From the NCBI GenBank assembly GCA_945861535.1, contig CAMAUZ010000003.1, positions 62,001 through 126,000 of the forward strand: a stretch of 64,000 nt of DNA, given 5' to 3'. The notes under the pieces are model-generated. The model did not search any database. It had not been told where the DNA came from and saw only the letters and a program-made list of their open reading frames with translations. A program made the translations under genes and the position numbers. Origin of the DNA: Akkermansia muciniphila. Lineage in GTDB: Bacteria > Verrucomicrobiota > Verrucomicrobiia > Limisphaerales > BJHT01. Below, piece after piece: positions 26,083 through 33,904 of this stretch (positions are counted from its first letter, which is position 1; every line of letters starts with the position of its first letter).

Positions 26083-26152
26083 GTAGCCACCGACGTGAGG
26101 AGGCGGTTTCCGGATACTCGGCGAGTTCTCCCCGCCTCGTCACCTCGACGGC
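26083..26152. repeat. Inverted-repeat element G1
   Basis: The element begins GTAGCCACCGACGTGAGGAG and ends in CCGCCTCGTCACCTCGACGGC-like sequence, a degenerate copy of the G family. Better copies are at 36174 and 62036. A half copy of K follows at 26193-26224. Confidence 0.7.
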
Positions 26153-26311
26153 AACGGCCTCCCACGGAGGAAACAGCGCGCTCCGCAGCTCTCTGCGTCC
26201 TTTCCCATCTCTGCGGCGTTCTGCTTCACCCCTTTCCCCGCCGGGCGCGCAGACGCCACGAGGGCTCCGACGCTCGAGCCGAACATAGAAGCGAAGCCAC
26301 CTCCTCCTCCC

Positions 26312-26400
26312 CTCCCATTCCCCTGCCCCAAATTCCCCTGCCAAACCCTGCCGTGCTCGCGAGCGCCCCCGTCCCACGCCGCCCACCAAATCACGCATGC
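26312..26400. repeat. Repeat S, copy 1
   Basis: A pyrimidine-rich stretch contains CCCATTCCCCTGCCCCAAA and TTCCCCTGCC. The reverse complement of the same 80-90 bp occurs at 63424-63518. It lies upstream of glnS. Confidence 0.7.
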
Positions 26401-26457
26401 CCGTCCGCGCCCGCCCATTTCCTTGTGAAATTCCCGCTGGTCGCTAGATACAAGCCC

Positions 26458-28299
26458 ATGTCTTTTCCGAACGCCGCAAACCCGTCCCCCGATTCCGCGC
26501 CGCCCGCCACGCCCGCACCTCCTGCGCCCTCCGATTTCATCCGCGACATCGTGGCCGCCGATCTCACGGCCGGAAAACATGCGCAAATTCACACCCGTTT
26601 TCCGCCCGAGCCCAACGGCTACCTCCACATCGGCCACGCCAAAAGCATCTGCCTCAATTTCGGCATCGCCCGCGAATTTGGTGGCGTCTGCAACCTCCGC
26701 ATGGATGACACCAATCCCACCAAGGAAGATGTCGAGTACGTCGATTCCATCCAGGCCGACGTGAACTGGCTCATCCGCGGCTGGGCCGACGAACAGCTCG
26801 GCCTCAAATCCAAAGGCCACACGCCCATCGCGGCAACCCTCCACGGCAAACCTGACTTCCACCTCGGCGCCATCGTCGCGCCGCCCGGTGCGCCTCCCGC
26901 CACGCCGCTCGAACCCTTCTACGCCTCCGACTATTTCCCCCAGATTTACGAGTTTGCCGTGAAGCTGATCCAGCTCGGCAAAGCCTACATCTGCGACCTC
27001 TCGCCGAAAGACACCGAGGAATTCCGCGGCTCGCCCGACCGCCCCGGCAAGGACTCGCCGTTCCGCGACCGCAGCGTCGCCGAGAACCTCGACCTCTTCA
27101 CACGCATGAAAGCCGGCGAATTCCCCGACGGCACCCGCACCCTGCGCGCGAAGCTCGACATGACCTCGCCCAACATCTGGCTGCGCGACCCCGTGCTCTA
27201 CCGCATCCGTCACGCCGAGCATCACCACACCGGCGCCGCGTGGTGCATCTATCCGATGTACGATTTCGCACACTGCCTCAGCGATTACCTCGAAGGCATC
27301 ACGCACAGCATCTGCACCCTCGAATTCGAGGTGCATCGCCCGCTCTACGATTGGATTCTCGAATCACTCGACCTCGCGCGCCCGCTGCCGCACCAGTTCG
27401 AATTCGCCCGCCTCAGCCTCGGCTACACCGTGATGAGCAAGCGCAAGCTCATGCAGCTCGTCACCGAAAAACTCGTCACCGGCTGGGACGACCCGCGTAT
27501 GCCGACGATCAGCGGCATCCGCCGCCGCGGGGTCACGCCCGAGGCGCTGCGCTCGTTCGCCTACCACATCGGCATTACGAAATACAACGGCCTCACCGAC
27601 GTCGCCGTCCTCGAACACGCCATCCGCGAAGACCTCAACAAACGCGCCCTCCGCCGCCTCGCCGTCCTGCGCCCGCTGAAGATTATCCTCACGAACCTCG
27701 CGCCCGGCCAAGTCATCGAGTGCGACGCCGTGAACAATCCCGAGGATCCCGCGAGCGGCACGCGCAAGCTGCTCTTCACCCGCGAACTGTTCATCGACCA
27801 CGACGACTTCCGCGAAGTCCCGCCGCCGAAATATTTCCGCCTCCGTCCCGGCGGCGACGTGCGCCTCAAGTACGCCTGCATCATCAAGTGCGACGAAGTC
27901 ATCAAGGACGCGTCCGGCGCGGTGATCGAACTCCGCTGCACCGCCGATCTCGACAGCCGCACGGGCGGACCGAACGCCGCGCGCAAAGTCAAAGGCACCA
28001 TCCACTGGGTCAGCGCCCCGCACGCCGTGGACGCCGAGGTCCGCCTCTACGACCGCCTCTTCACCGTGCCCGAGCCGGACGCCGCCGGTGACTTCAAACA
28101 ATTCATCAATCCCCACTCGCTCGAAGTCGTCACCGCCAAGCTTGAGCCCTCGCTTCGCGACGCGCGCCCCGACGTGCGCTACCAATTCGAGCGCCTCGCC
28201 TACTTCGCCCTCGACCTCGACAGCGCCCCCGGCCGCCTCGTCTTCAACCGCACCATCACGCTCAAGGACGCCTGGGCGAAAGAAGCGGGGAAGACCTGA
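26458..28299 (+). CDS. glnS: Glutaminyl-tRNA synthetase
   Basis: This 613-residue class I synthetase charges tRNA-Gln. The ATG at 26458 starts [13 protein letters not shown], a Pro-rich extension before [13 protein letters not shown]. Motifs: [10 protein letters not shown] (HIGH), [47 protein letters not shown] (the KMSKS-like loop), and the anticodon-binding beta-barrels with [20 protein letters not shown] and [12 protein letters not shown]. Compared with E. coli there is an insertion of about 35 residues ([15 protein letters not shown] ... ATPLEP) before [11 protein letters not shown]. The long upstream open frame is repeat-derived. Confidence 0.97.
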   Translation: MSFPNAANPSPDSAPPATPAPPAPSDFIRDIVAADLTAGKHAQIHTRFPPEPNGYLHIGHAKSICLNFGIAREFGGVCNLRMDDTNPTKEDVEYVDSIQADVNWLIRGWADEQLGLKSKGHTPIAATLHGKPDFHLGAIVAPPGAPPATPLEPFYASDYFPQIYEFAVKLIQLGKAYICDLSPKDTEEFRGSPDRPGKDSPFRDRSVAENLDLFTRMKAGEFPDGTRTLRAKLDMTSPNIWLRDPVLYRIRHAEHHHTGAAWCIYPMYDFAHCLSDYLEGITHSICTLEFEVHRPLYDWILESLDLARPLPHQFEFARLSLGYTVMSKRKLMQLVTEKLVTGWDDPRMPTISGIRRRGVTPEALRSFAYHIGITKYNGLTDVAVLEHAIREDLNKRALRRLAVLRPLKIILTNLAPGQVIECDAVNNPEDPASGTRKLLFTRELFIDHDDFREVPPPKYFRLRPGGDVRLKYACIIKCDEVIKDASGAVIELRCTADLDSRTGGPNAARKVKGTIHWVSAPHAVDAEVRLYDRLFTVPEPDAAGDFKQFINPHSLEVVTAKLEPSLRDARPDVRYQFERLAYFALDLDSAPGRLVFNRTITLKDAWAKEAGKT

Positions 28300-28301
28300 G
28301 C

Positions 28302-28490
28302 GGTAACTATTCCGTCGGAGCGCGGCCTTCAGGCCGCAGAAGCGGGCGTCCTGTCTGGGGCGAACGAATTGCCAGACTGCTTTCTTTGACTCACGAAATG
28401 GTGAGCGGTGGTACCCGTTCGGGTGGTTTGGAACGCTCGCTGCGGACGAACGTTTCTGCGGCCTGAAGGCCGCGCTCCTGGCGCCCTCAC
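28302..28490. repeat. MITE-like element A2
   Basis: It starts GGTAACTATTCCGTCGGAGC and carries GAGCGCGGCCTTCAGGCCGC and its inverse at 28461-28480. Its right end CCCTCAC overlaps the stop codon of the minus-strand tsaC gene, and the outermost bases of the usual terminal repeat are missing. It fills the glnS-tsaC gap. Confidence 0.82.
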
Positions 28491-29524
28491 CGCCGCGGGG
28501 CCGCCGCGCGCCGCAGCCGGTCCGCAATTCCCTGCCACTCGGGCGTGGCCGGCAGCGCCTCCACCACGATCAATTCCGCCCCCGCCTCATCACACGCGTG
28601 CAGCTCGCCATAGAGCGCGCGCGCGAACGCCGCGGCGTCGTGCGGGATTACGCTCACCCGGCCGTAGCCGCCGCTGAGGGGCACCTGCGTGTGCGCCACG
28701 ACCGCCACCCGCGCCGGCGGCACACAGAAATCCCGCACCCGCCGCGCCAGATCGGCTTCCTCCGCCCAGTCCCACACAACCAGCCGCGCACGCGGCGAAT
28801 AGTGCTGCTCCAATTGCCCCGGACTCCGCAGCGCGCCGCCCGCGTTCGCACCGGCTTTGCTCAATTCCGTGCCCGTCCCGGCCAGCGCCGCGTTAAGCGC
28901 CAACGCGCTGATCATCCCCGGCCGCAACAGCCGCGGCGGCGACACCGCCAGGTCCACCACCGTCGATTCGATCCCCACATTCGCGTGCCCACCGTCCACG
29001 ATCAGCGGGATTTTTTCGCCAAGCCATTTTGCCACATGCGCCGCGCTCGTCGGCGACAATTGATTCGCCGGATTCGCACTCGGCGCCGCCAGCGGAAACC
29101 CGCACGCCTGAATCACCGCTTGCATGAACGGATGACTCGGCCAGCGAATTCCCACCGTGTCGCCGCCCGCCGTGACCAGCTCGGAAATGCCCGCCGCGCG
29201 CGGCAACACCAGCGTCAGCGGCCCCGGCCAGAACGCCCGCGCCAGCACCTCCGCCCGCCCTGGCCACGCCCGCGCGCACCGCCGCGCCAGCTCGAGACTC
29301 GCGACATGCACGATGATCGGGTTGTGCGCCGGCCGCTCTTTCACCGCGTAAATCCGCGCCACCGCCCGTTCGTCGAGCGCGTTCGCCGCCAGCCCGTACA
29401 CCGTCTCCGTCGGCAGCGCCACGACCTCCCCCGCGCGCAACAACGCCGCCGCCCGCGCCACCGCCGCCGCGAACAACGCGGGCGTGTGCGTGGACAGAAT
29501 CTCAGCAGAAGGCGAGGCAGACAC
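28487..29524 (-). CDS. tsaC: Threonylcarbamoyl-AMP synthase (Sua5 type)
   Basis: The 345-residue protein combines an N-terminal YrdC domain (LPTETVYGLAANALDERAVA, KERPAHNPIIVHV, FWPGPLTLVLPRA, FPLAAPSANPANQLSPTSAA, DGGHANVGIESTVVDL) with the C-terminal Sua5 domain after RSPGQLEQHYSPRARLVVWD. It makes threonylcarbamoyl-AMP from threonine, bicarbonate and ATP for t6A37 of tRNAs. The length (about 340) separates it from the short TsaC form. The stop codon lies in the end of element A2. Confidence 0.94.
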   Translation of the reverse strand: MSASPSAEILSTHTPALFAAAVARAAALLRAGEVVALPTETVYGLAANALDERAVARIYAVKERPAHNPIIVHVASLELARRCARAWPGRAEVLARAFWPGPLTLVLPRAAGISELVTAGGDTVGIRWPSHPFMQAVIQACGFPLAAPSANPANQLSPTSAAHVAKWLGEKIPLIVDGGHANVGIESTVVDLAVSPPRLLRPGMISALALNAALAGTGTELSKAGANAGGALRSPGQLEQHYSPRARLVVWDWAEEADLARRVRDFCVPPARVAVVAHTQVPLSGGYGRVSVIPHDAAAFARALYGELHACDEAGAELIVVEALPATPEWQGIADRLRRAAAPRR

Positions 29525-29974
29525 GGGGCGGAGAATGCCGGCGGAGGGCGAATTATGAAGACTGAACTGTTAAACAAAAACACGCCGTGCCACCGCGGCC
29601 GGCCACGGAACAACCTGGTGCGTAAATGGGGCTTGGAGATCTCACGGCGTCCCCGCTGGCGAGGCCAAAAAATGGACCGTGCGTATGCGGGATCGCTCAT
29701 CGGGCAGCCGACCTGAAATGGTAAGTGCTGAACACGTTCAAACGTGGTCATCCGGCGGGAGGTTGGCGGGAGCTCGCCGCCCTTTTGTTCCGCCCCAAAC
29801 GCTCCCTGGCATTGGCAGTTTTTATGGGGGGACAGAGCCAAAAACTCGAACCGATCAGTCTGCGTTCACCCCTTTTCGTCAGCCGCCTACTAATCACTAA
29901 TTACTATTTACTAATCCTCTTTCCCTCCCCGCCCCCTTGCGCTTTACTCCACCCCGTTCCCCGTGAGGTCCGCC
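29525..29974. other. Divergent gap tsaC / kinase gene
   Basis: This 450-bp stretch has no supported gene. It holds an AT-rich repeat P copy at 29888-29920 (TACTAATCACTAATTACTA), just upstream of the kinase start, and otherwise unremarkable sequence that must contain both divergent promoters. Confidence 0.5.
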
Positions 29975-32683
29975 ATGAATGCCACGCCTACCAACGAGCA
30001 ATCCCTCTTCCGCGCCGCCCTTAAGCTCGCCGACCCCGCAGCCCGCGCCGCGTTTCTTGACCGCCAGTGCCGCGGGGATGCGCCCCTGCGCCGACGCCTC
30101 GACCTGCTGCTGCGCGCCTACGCCCAAGTCGGCCACGTCCTCGACTGCACCGCCGGCTCCGACCGCGCCGACACTCGGTTGGCGGGCGCGGCGGAACTCG
30201 CCGGCGACCGCATCGGTCCCTTCAAGCTCCTCGAGCAAATTGGCGAAGGCGGCTACGGCACCGTCTGGATGGCTGAGCAGGACAAACCCGTCCAGCGCCG
30301 CGTCGCCCTCAAAATCATCAAGCTGGGCATGGACACCAAGGAGGTCATCGGCCGCTTCGAGCAGGAACGCCAGGCCCTGGCCCTGATGGAACATCCCAAC
30401 ATCGCGCGCGTCATCGACGCCGGCGCGACTCCGCTCGGGCGGCCCTACTTCGTCATGGAACTCGTCCGCGGCGTGAAGATCACCACCTACTGCGACGAGC
30501 ACCATCTGCCGGTGAAGGACCGGATCAACCTGTTCATCCAGGTCTGCCATGCCGTCCAGCACGCGCACCAGAAGGGCATCATCCACCGCAACCTCAAGCC
30601 GGCGAATGTCCTCGTCACCGTCAACGACGGCCAGCCCGTCGCGAAGGTCATCGACTTCGGCGTCGCCAAGGCCACCCAGGGCCGCCTGACCGAGGCGACC
30701 TTCTTCACCCACTTCGACCGCATGATCGGCACGCCGCGCTACATGAGTCCCGAGCAGGCCGAGATGACTTCGGTGGACGTGGACACCCGCAGCGACATCT
30801 ACAGCCTCGGCGTGATCCTTTATGAACTGCTCACCGGCCTTACACCGCTCGACTCCGCGACCCTCGCCGCGGCGGGCCTGGAGGAAGTCCGCCGGCTCGT
30901 CCGCGAGGTGGATGCCGTGCGTCCCTCGCTCCGGGTCCAAAGCCTGACCGGTGCCGATCGCACCACCGCCGCCCAGCGCCGCCACACCGAATCCGCCCAT
31001 CTGCCTGCGCAACTGCGCGGCGATCTGGATTGGATCGTGATGAAGTGCCTCGATAAGGACCGCCAGCGCCGCTACGACAGCCCCAACGCCCTCGCGCTCG
31101 ATCTCCAGCAGCACCTCGGCAACGGCGTCGTCACCGCGCGCCCACCGACCCTGGGCTATCTCGCCGGGCGCCTGATCCGCCGGCACAAGCTCGCCGTCGC
31201 CGCCGGCACCACCGTCGTTCTTTCGCTCGTCGCGGGTCTCGCGATCTCCAGCTTCCTCTTCGTCCGCGAAAAGGCCGCCCGCCAGCGCGCGGTGCGGGCC
31301 GAGCACGACCAGGCCCGCTCGCGCCAGACCGCCGAGGCCGCCACCGCCGAGGCCGTCGCCAGCGAAAATAAAGCCCGCACCGCCGCCGCCAAGAGCACCC
31401 ACGTCGCCAACTTCCTCACCGAAATGCTCAAGGGCGTCGGCCCCTCCGTCGCCCTCGGCCGCGACACGACCCTGCTGCGCGAGATTCTGGAAAAGACCGC
31501 CGGCCGCATTGCCAGCGAGTTCAAGAACCAGCCCGAACTCCAGGCCGAACTCCACTCGGTGCTGGCGGACGTTTACAACGACCTCGGACTGTACCCCTTG
31601 GCCGAGACCCGGCTTCGCGCCAGCATCGCCCTCCGCGAGCCGCTGTTCGGTCCCGACGATGCCGAAATGGCCACCCTCTTCAGCGCCCTCGGCACGGCCT
31701 TGGAAATGCAGGGCCACCTCGCCCAGTCCGAACTCGCCTTTCGTCGTGCCCTCGCCACGCGCCAGAAAACCTACGGCCCGCGCCACGCCGCCGTCACCCA
31801 CGCCCTCACCAAACTGGCGCATGTCCTCACCGACCAACACAAGCTGCCCGAGGCCAAAACGCTCTTTGCTGAAGCCAACGCCGCCCGCGCCACCCTGATG
31901 GATGCGCCCACCACCGAACGCGCCGAATCCATCCACAACCTCGCAAGCCTCGCGTCCAAGCATCAGCAATTTCAGGACGCCGAGACCCTGCTCCGCCAGT
32001 CGCTCGCCATCCGCCGCAAATTGTCCCCCGCCGGCCACCCCGACATCGCCGCCGCGCTCGGTGAGCTGGCCTACATTTTGCACATGCAGGCCCGCCTCCC
32101 GGAGGCCGAACAGTTCGGCCGCGAAGGCCTCGCCATGCGCCGCAAACTCCTCGGCCCCGAGCACCCCGAAGTCGCGCTCGTCCTCAACAACCTCGGTATC
32201 GTCCTCCACGATCAGGGCAAATATCCCGAAGCCGAAACCCTGCTGCGCGAAGCCATCGCGATTCGGGAAACCCGGCTCGGCCCGACCCACGCATGGACCC
32301 TCGGCACCATCCGCCTCCTCGCCGGCACCCTCGAATACCAAAACAAACATGCGGACGCCGAAGCCCTCCTGCGCCGCCGCCTGGACGCCCCGGACAAACC
32401 GCCCCTCGAGGAAATCGCCAAGGGGCAACTACAGCTCCGGCTCGCGTCCAATCTCCTTTCCCAAAAACGGCACGCCGACGCCGAACCCCTGCTGCTCGCC
32501 GGCTATGCCAGCCTCGCCCCCGATGCCGAGCGATCTCCCGCCGTGCATACCGAAAAAATCCGCACGGCCTTGCAACAACTGGTCGCCTGCTATCAGGCCA
32601 CCACCAACGCCCCGCAATCCGCCGCGTGGGCGCAAAAGCTCACCGACTTCAACGCCCGCCACCCCGCGCCGCCCCGCCCCTGA
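29975..32683 (+). CDS. Ser/Thr kinase-like protein with TPRs, catalytic Asp replaced
   Basis: The protein has 902 residues in three parts. Residues about 80-370 are a Hanks-type kinase domain with GEGGYGTVW, VALK (K113), DFG (D227) and GTPRYMSPEQ. Residues about 395-420 form one membrane helix (LAVAAGTTVVLSLVAGLA). The rest is a TPR array of about 42-residue repeats (AETLLREAIAIRETRLGPTH and similar). The N-terminal 75 residues are helical. The catalytic loop reads HRNLKPAN, with Asn206 where active kinases have Asp; the codon AAC at 30590-30592 is unambiguous. Relatives of this family in PVC bacteria have HRDLKP and often sit next to an ECF sigma gene; here the sigma gene lies 15 kb away. 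The change suggests a pseudokinase scaffold unless another residue compensates. Confidence 0.9.
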   Translation: MNATPTNEQSLFRAALKLADPAARAAFLDRQCRGDAPLRRRLDLLLRAYAQVGHVLDCTAGSDRADTRLAGAAELAGDRIGPFKLLEQIGEGGYGTVWMAEQDKPVQRRVALKIIKLGMDTKEVIGRFEQERQALALMEHPNIARVIDAGATPLGRPYFVMELVRGVKITTYCDEHHLPVKDRINLFIQVCHAVQHAHQKGIIHRNLKPANVLVTVNDGQPVAKVIDFGVAKATQGRLTEATFFTHFDRMIGTPRYMSPEQAEMTSVDVDTRSDIYSLGVILYELLTGLTPLDSATLAAAGLEEVRRLVREVDAVRPSLRVQSLTGADRTTAAQRRHTESAHLPAQLRGDLDWIVMKCLDKDRQRRYDSPNALALDLQQHLGNGVVTARPPTLGYLAGRLIRRHKLAVAAGTTVVLSLVAGLAISSFLFVREKAARQRAVRAEHDQARSRQTAEAATAEAVASENKARTAAAKSTHVANFLTEMLKGVGPSVALGRDTTLLREILEKTAGRIASEFKNQPELQAELHSVLADVYNDLGLYPLAETRLRASIALREPLFGPDDAEMATLFSALGTALEMQGHLAQSELAFRRALATRQKTYGPRHAAVTHALTKLAHVLTDQHKLPEAKTLFAEANAARATLMDAPTTERAESIHNLASLASKHQQFQDAETLLRQSLAIRRKLSPAGHPDIAAALGELAYILHMQARLPEAEQFGREGLAMRRKLLGPEHPEVALVLNNLGIVLHDQGKYPEAETLLREAIAIRETRLGPTHAWTLGTIRLLAGTLEYQNKHADAEALLRRRLDAPDKPPLEEIAKGQLQLRLASNLLSQKRHADAEPLLLAGYASLAPDAERSPAVHTEKIRTALQQLVACYQATTNAPQSAAWAQKLTDFNARHPAPPRP

Positions 32684-32713
32684 AAACCGGGAAGGGGACG
32701 GCTGATGTGTTTA

Positions 32714-32918
32714 GCCGTAACTATGCAGTGAGGGCGACAGGAGCGCGGCCTTCAGGCCGCAGCAACGTTCATCCGCAGCGAACGTTCCAAACCACCCGAA
32801 CGCGGACCTCCACTCACCATCTAGTGGGTCAGAAAAGGAGTCTGGAAATTCGCTCGCCCCATCCAGTATCCACGCTTCTGCGGCCTGAAGGCCGCGCTCC
32901 TGCGGCATAGTCACGGTT
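32714..32918. repeat. MITE-like element A3
   Basis: The element is about 205 bp, in opposite orientation to A1 and A2 judged by the interior, with ends CCGTAACTATGCAGTGAGGG and TAGTCACGG. GAGCGCGGCCTTCAGGCCGC and its inverse lie inside. Confidence 0.85.
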
Positions 32919-33000
32919 TAGCCCCAACGGGGCGGCCGGATACCGCCCAGAGCAGCGCCCTGAATTGGCGTTCGCGAGGCATCTGTCTGGAAAAGGCAGG

Positions 33001-33138
33001 AACCACGAAAGGCACGAAAAGCACGAAAGCAGAAAGACATGAGGAATCGGAAGGTGTCATCGGCCGGGTGAGGTACGTCGGCTCCGACCAATCACCGTTC
33101 GGCCCCTTGTTTTCGTGCTTTTCGTGTCTTTCGTGGTT
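33001..33138. repeat. Inverted-repeat element M1
   Basis: The left arm is AACCACGAAAGGCACGAAAA followed by GCACGAAAGC. The right arm is the inverse, ending TCTTTCGTGGTT. The arms are built from a nine- to ten-base quasi-repeat of (G)CACGAAA. About 80 bp separate them. Confidence 0.8.
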
Positions 33139-33674
33139 CGCCTTCCGTGCCGTTTCCGGAATCAAAGGCCTGCAGCCGCGACCCATTTCCACACACCCCA
33201 CACCGCACCCGCACACCGCCGGGGACGCCGCTGCAGGCCTGAGTCTGATTTTTGGGGCCTGCCCAAGGCGGCGCTTTGCTTTGCTCTTGTAGGTTCACTC
33301 TCCATCTTCCTTGCACCGCGGCAGCCGGACGGGAGGATGGGGCCGCCGCCCGGCCGACCAGCCCGACGGCTCCGGCGCAGATGGAATCGTTATGCCCGCG
33401 CACGTTTTAGTCCGTAGCCCGGCCAGATACATCCGAGCTAGGGTGTCCCGCAATCGAACCGTTGCCGGAGCGGCGTCTCAACCACGCCAGTTCGTGTCCG
33501 CAAGCAAGCGTCAGAAACCGGCCGTCGTCATGAATGATAAAAAACTCCGTCTCGGCCGGCCTCGCTCTCGTCAGGGCCTCGGTGGAACTCCAGCCCGTGG
33601 GCGAATCCAGCGATCGGCCCAACCCGCCCGCCAACAACCGTTCGCCGTTCCGCCCGTTCCCGGGCTTCCCTTGA
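33139..33674. other. Non-coding stretch between repeats M1 and O1
   Basis: This is part of the gap of about 1.2 kb between the kinase gene and the permease gene. ORFs across it are short and lack homology. I see no further repeat, RNA gene or terminator in this segment. Confidence 0.45.
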
Positions 33675-33869
33675 GCCGTAACGATTCAATGACCGGCGCG
33701 CGGGCGTCCTGCCCGCTCACGACGTACTCAGGGCGGAAACGGTGGGCGAAGACGCGGCGTTCGGCTAACCATTCAGTGACCCGTACACGCGGCGGGCAAA
33801 GCGCTCACTCTCGTTGTGAGCACGCGCTGAGCGGGCCAGACGCCCGCGTTCCGACTGCATGGTTACGGT
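33675..33869. repeat. Inverted-repeat element O1
   Basis: The left end CCGTAACGATTCAATGACCG and right end GCATGGTTACGG share the outer GTAAC-ATTCA motif with family A. Just inside is GCGGGCGTCCTGCCCGC, paired with GAGCGGGCCAGACGCCCGC. A related pair lies at 59211-59369. A solo J arm follows at 33866-33900, directly before the permease start. Confidence 0.75.
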
Positions 33870-33904
33870 TGAGCTTTGAACTTTAACCTTTGAGCTTTCC
33901 CCCC

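Noticed and set aside
29897-32428. 843-codon ORF antisense to the kinase gene
   Set aside because: It is the antisense shadow of a high-GC gene with clear kinase and TPR motifs; the antisense product has no recognisable domain.
33311-33886. 191-codon ORF upstream of the permease gene
   Set aside because: It crosses repeat O1 and has no homology or start signal.
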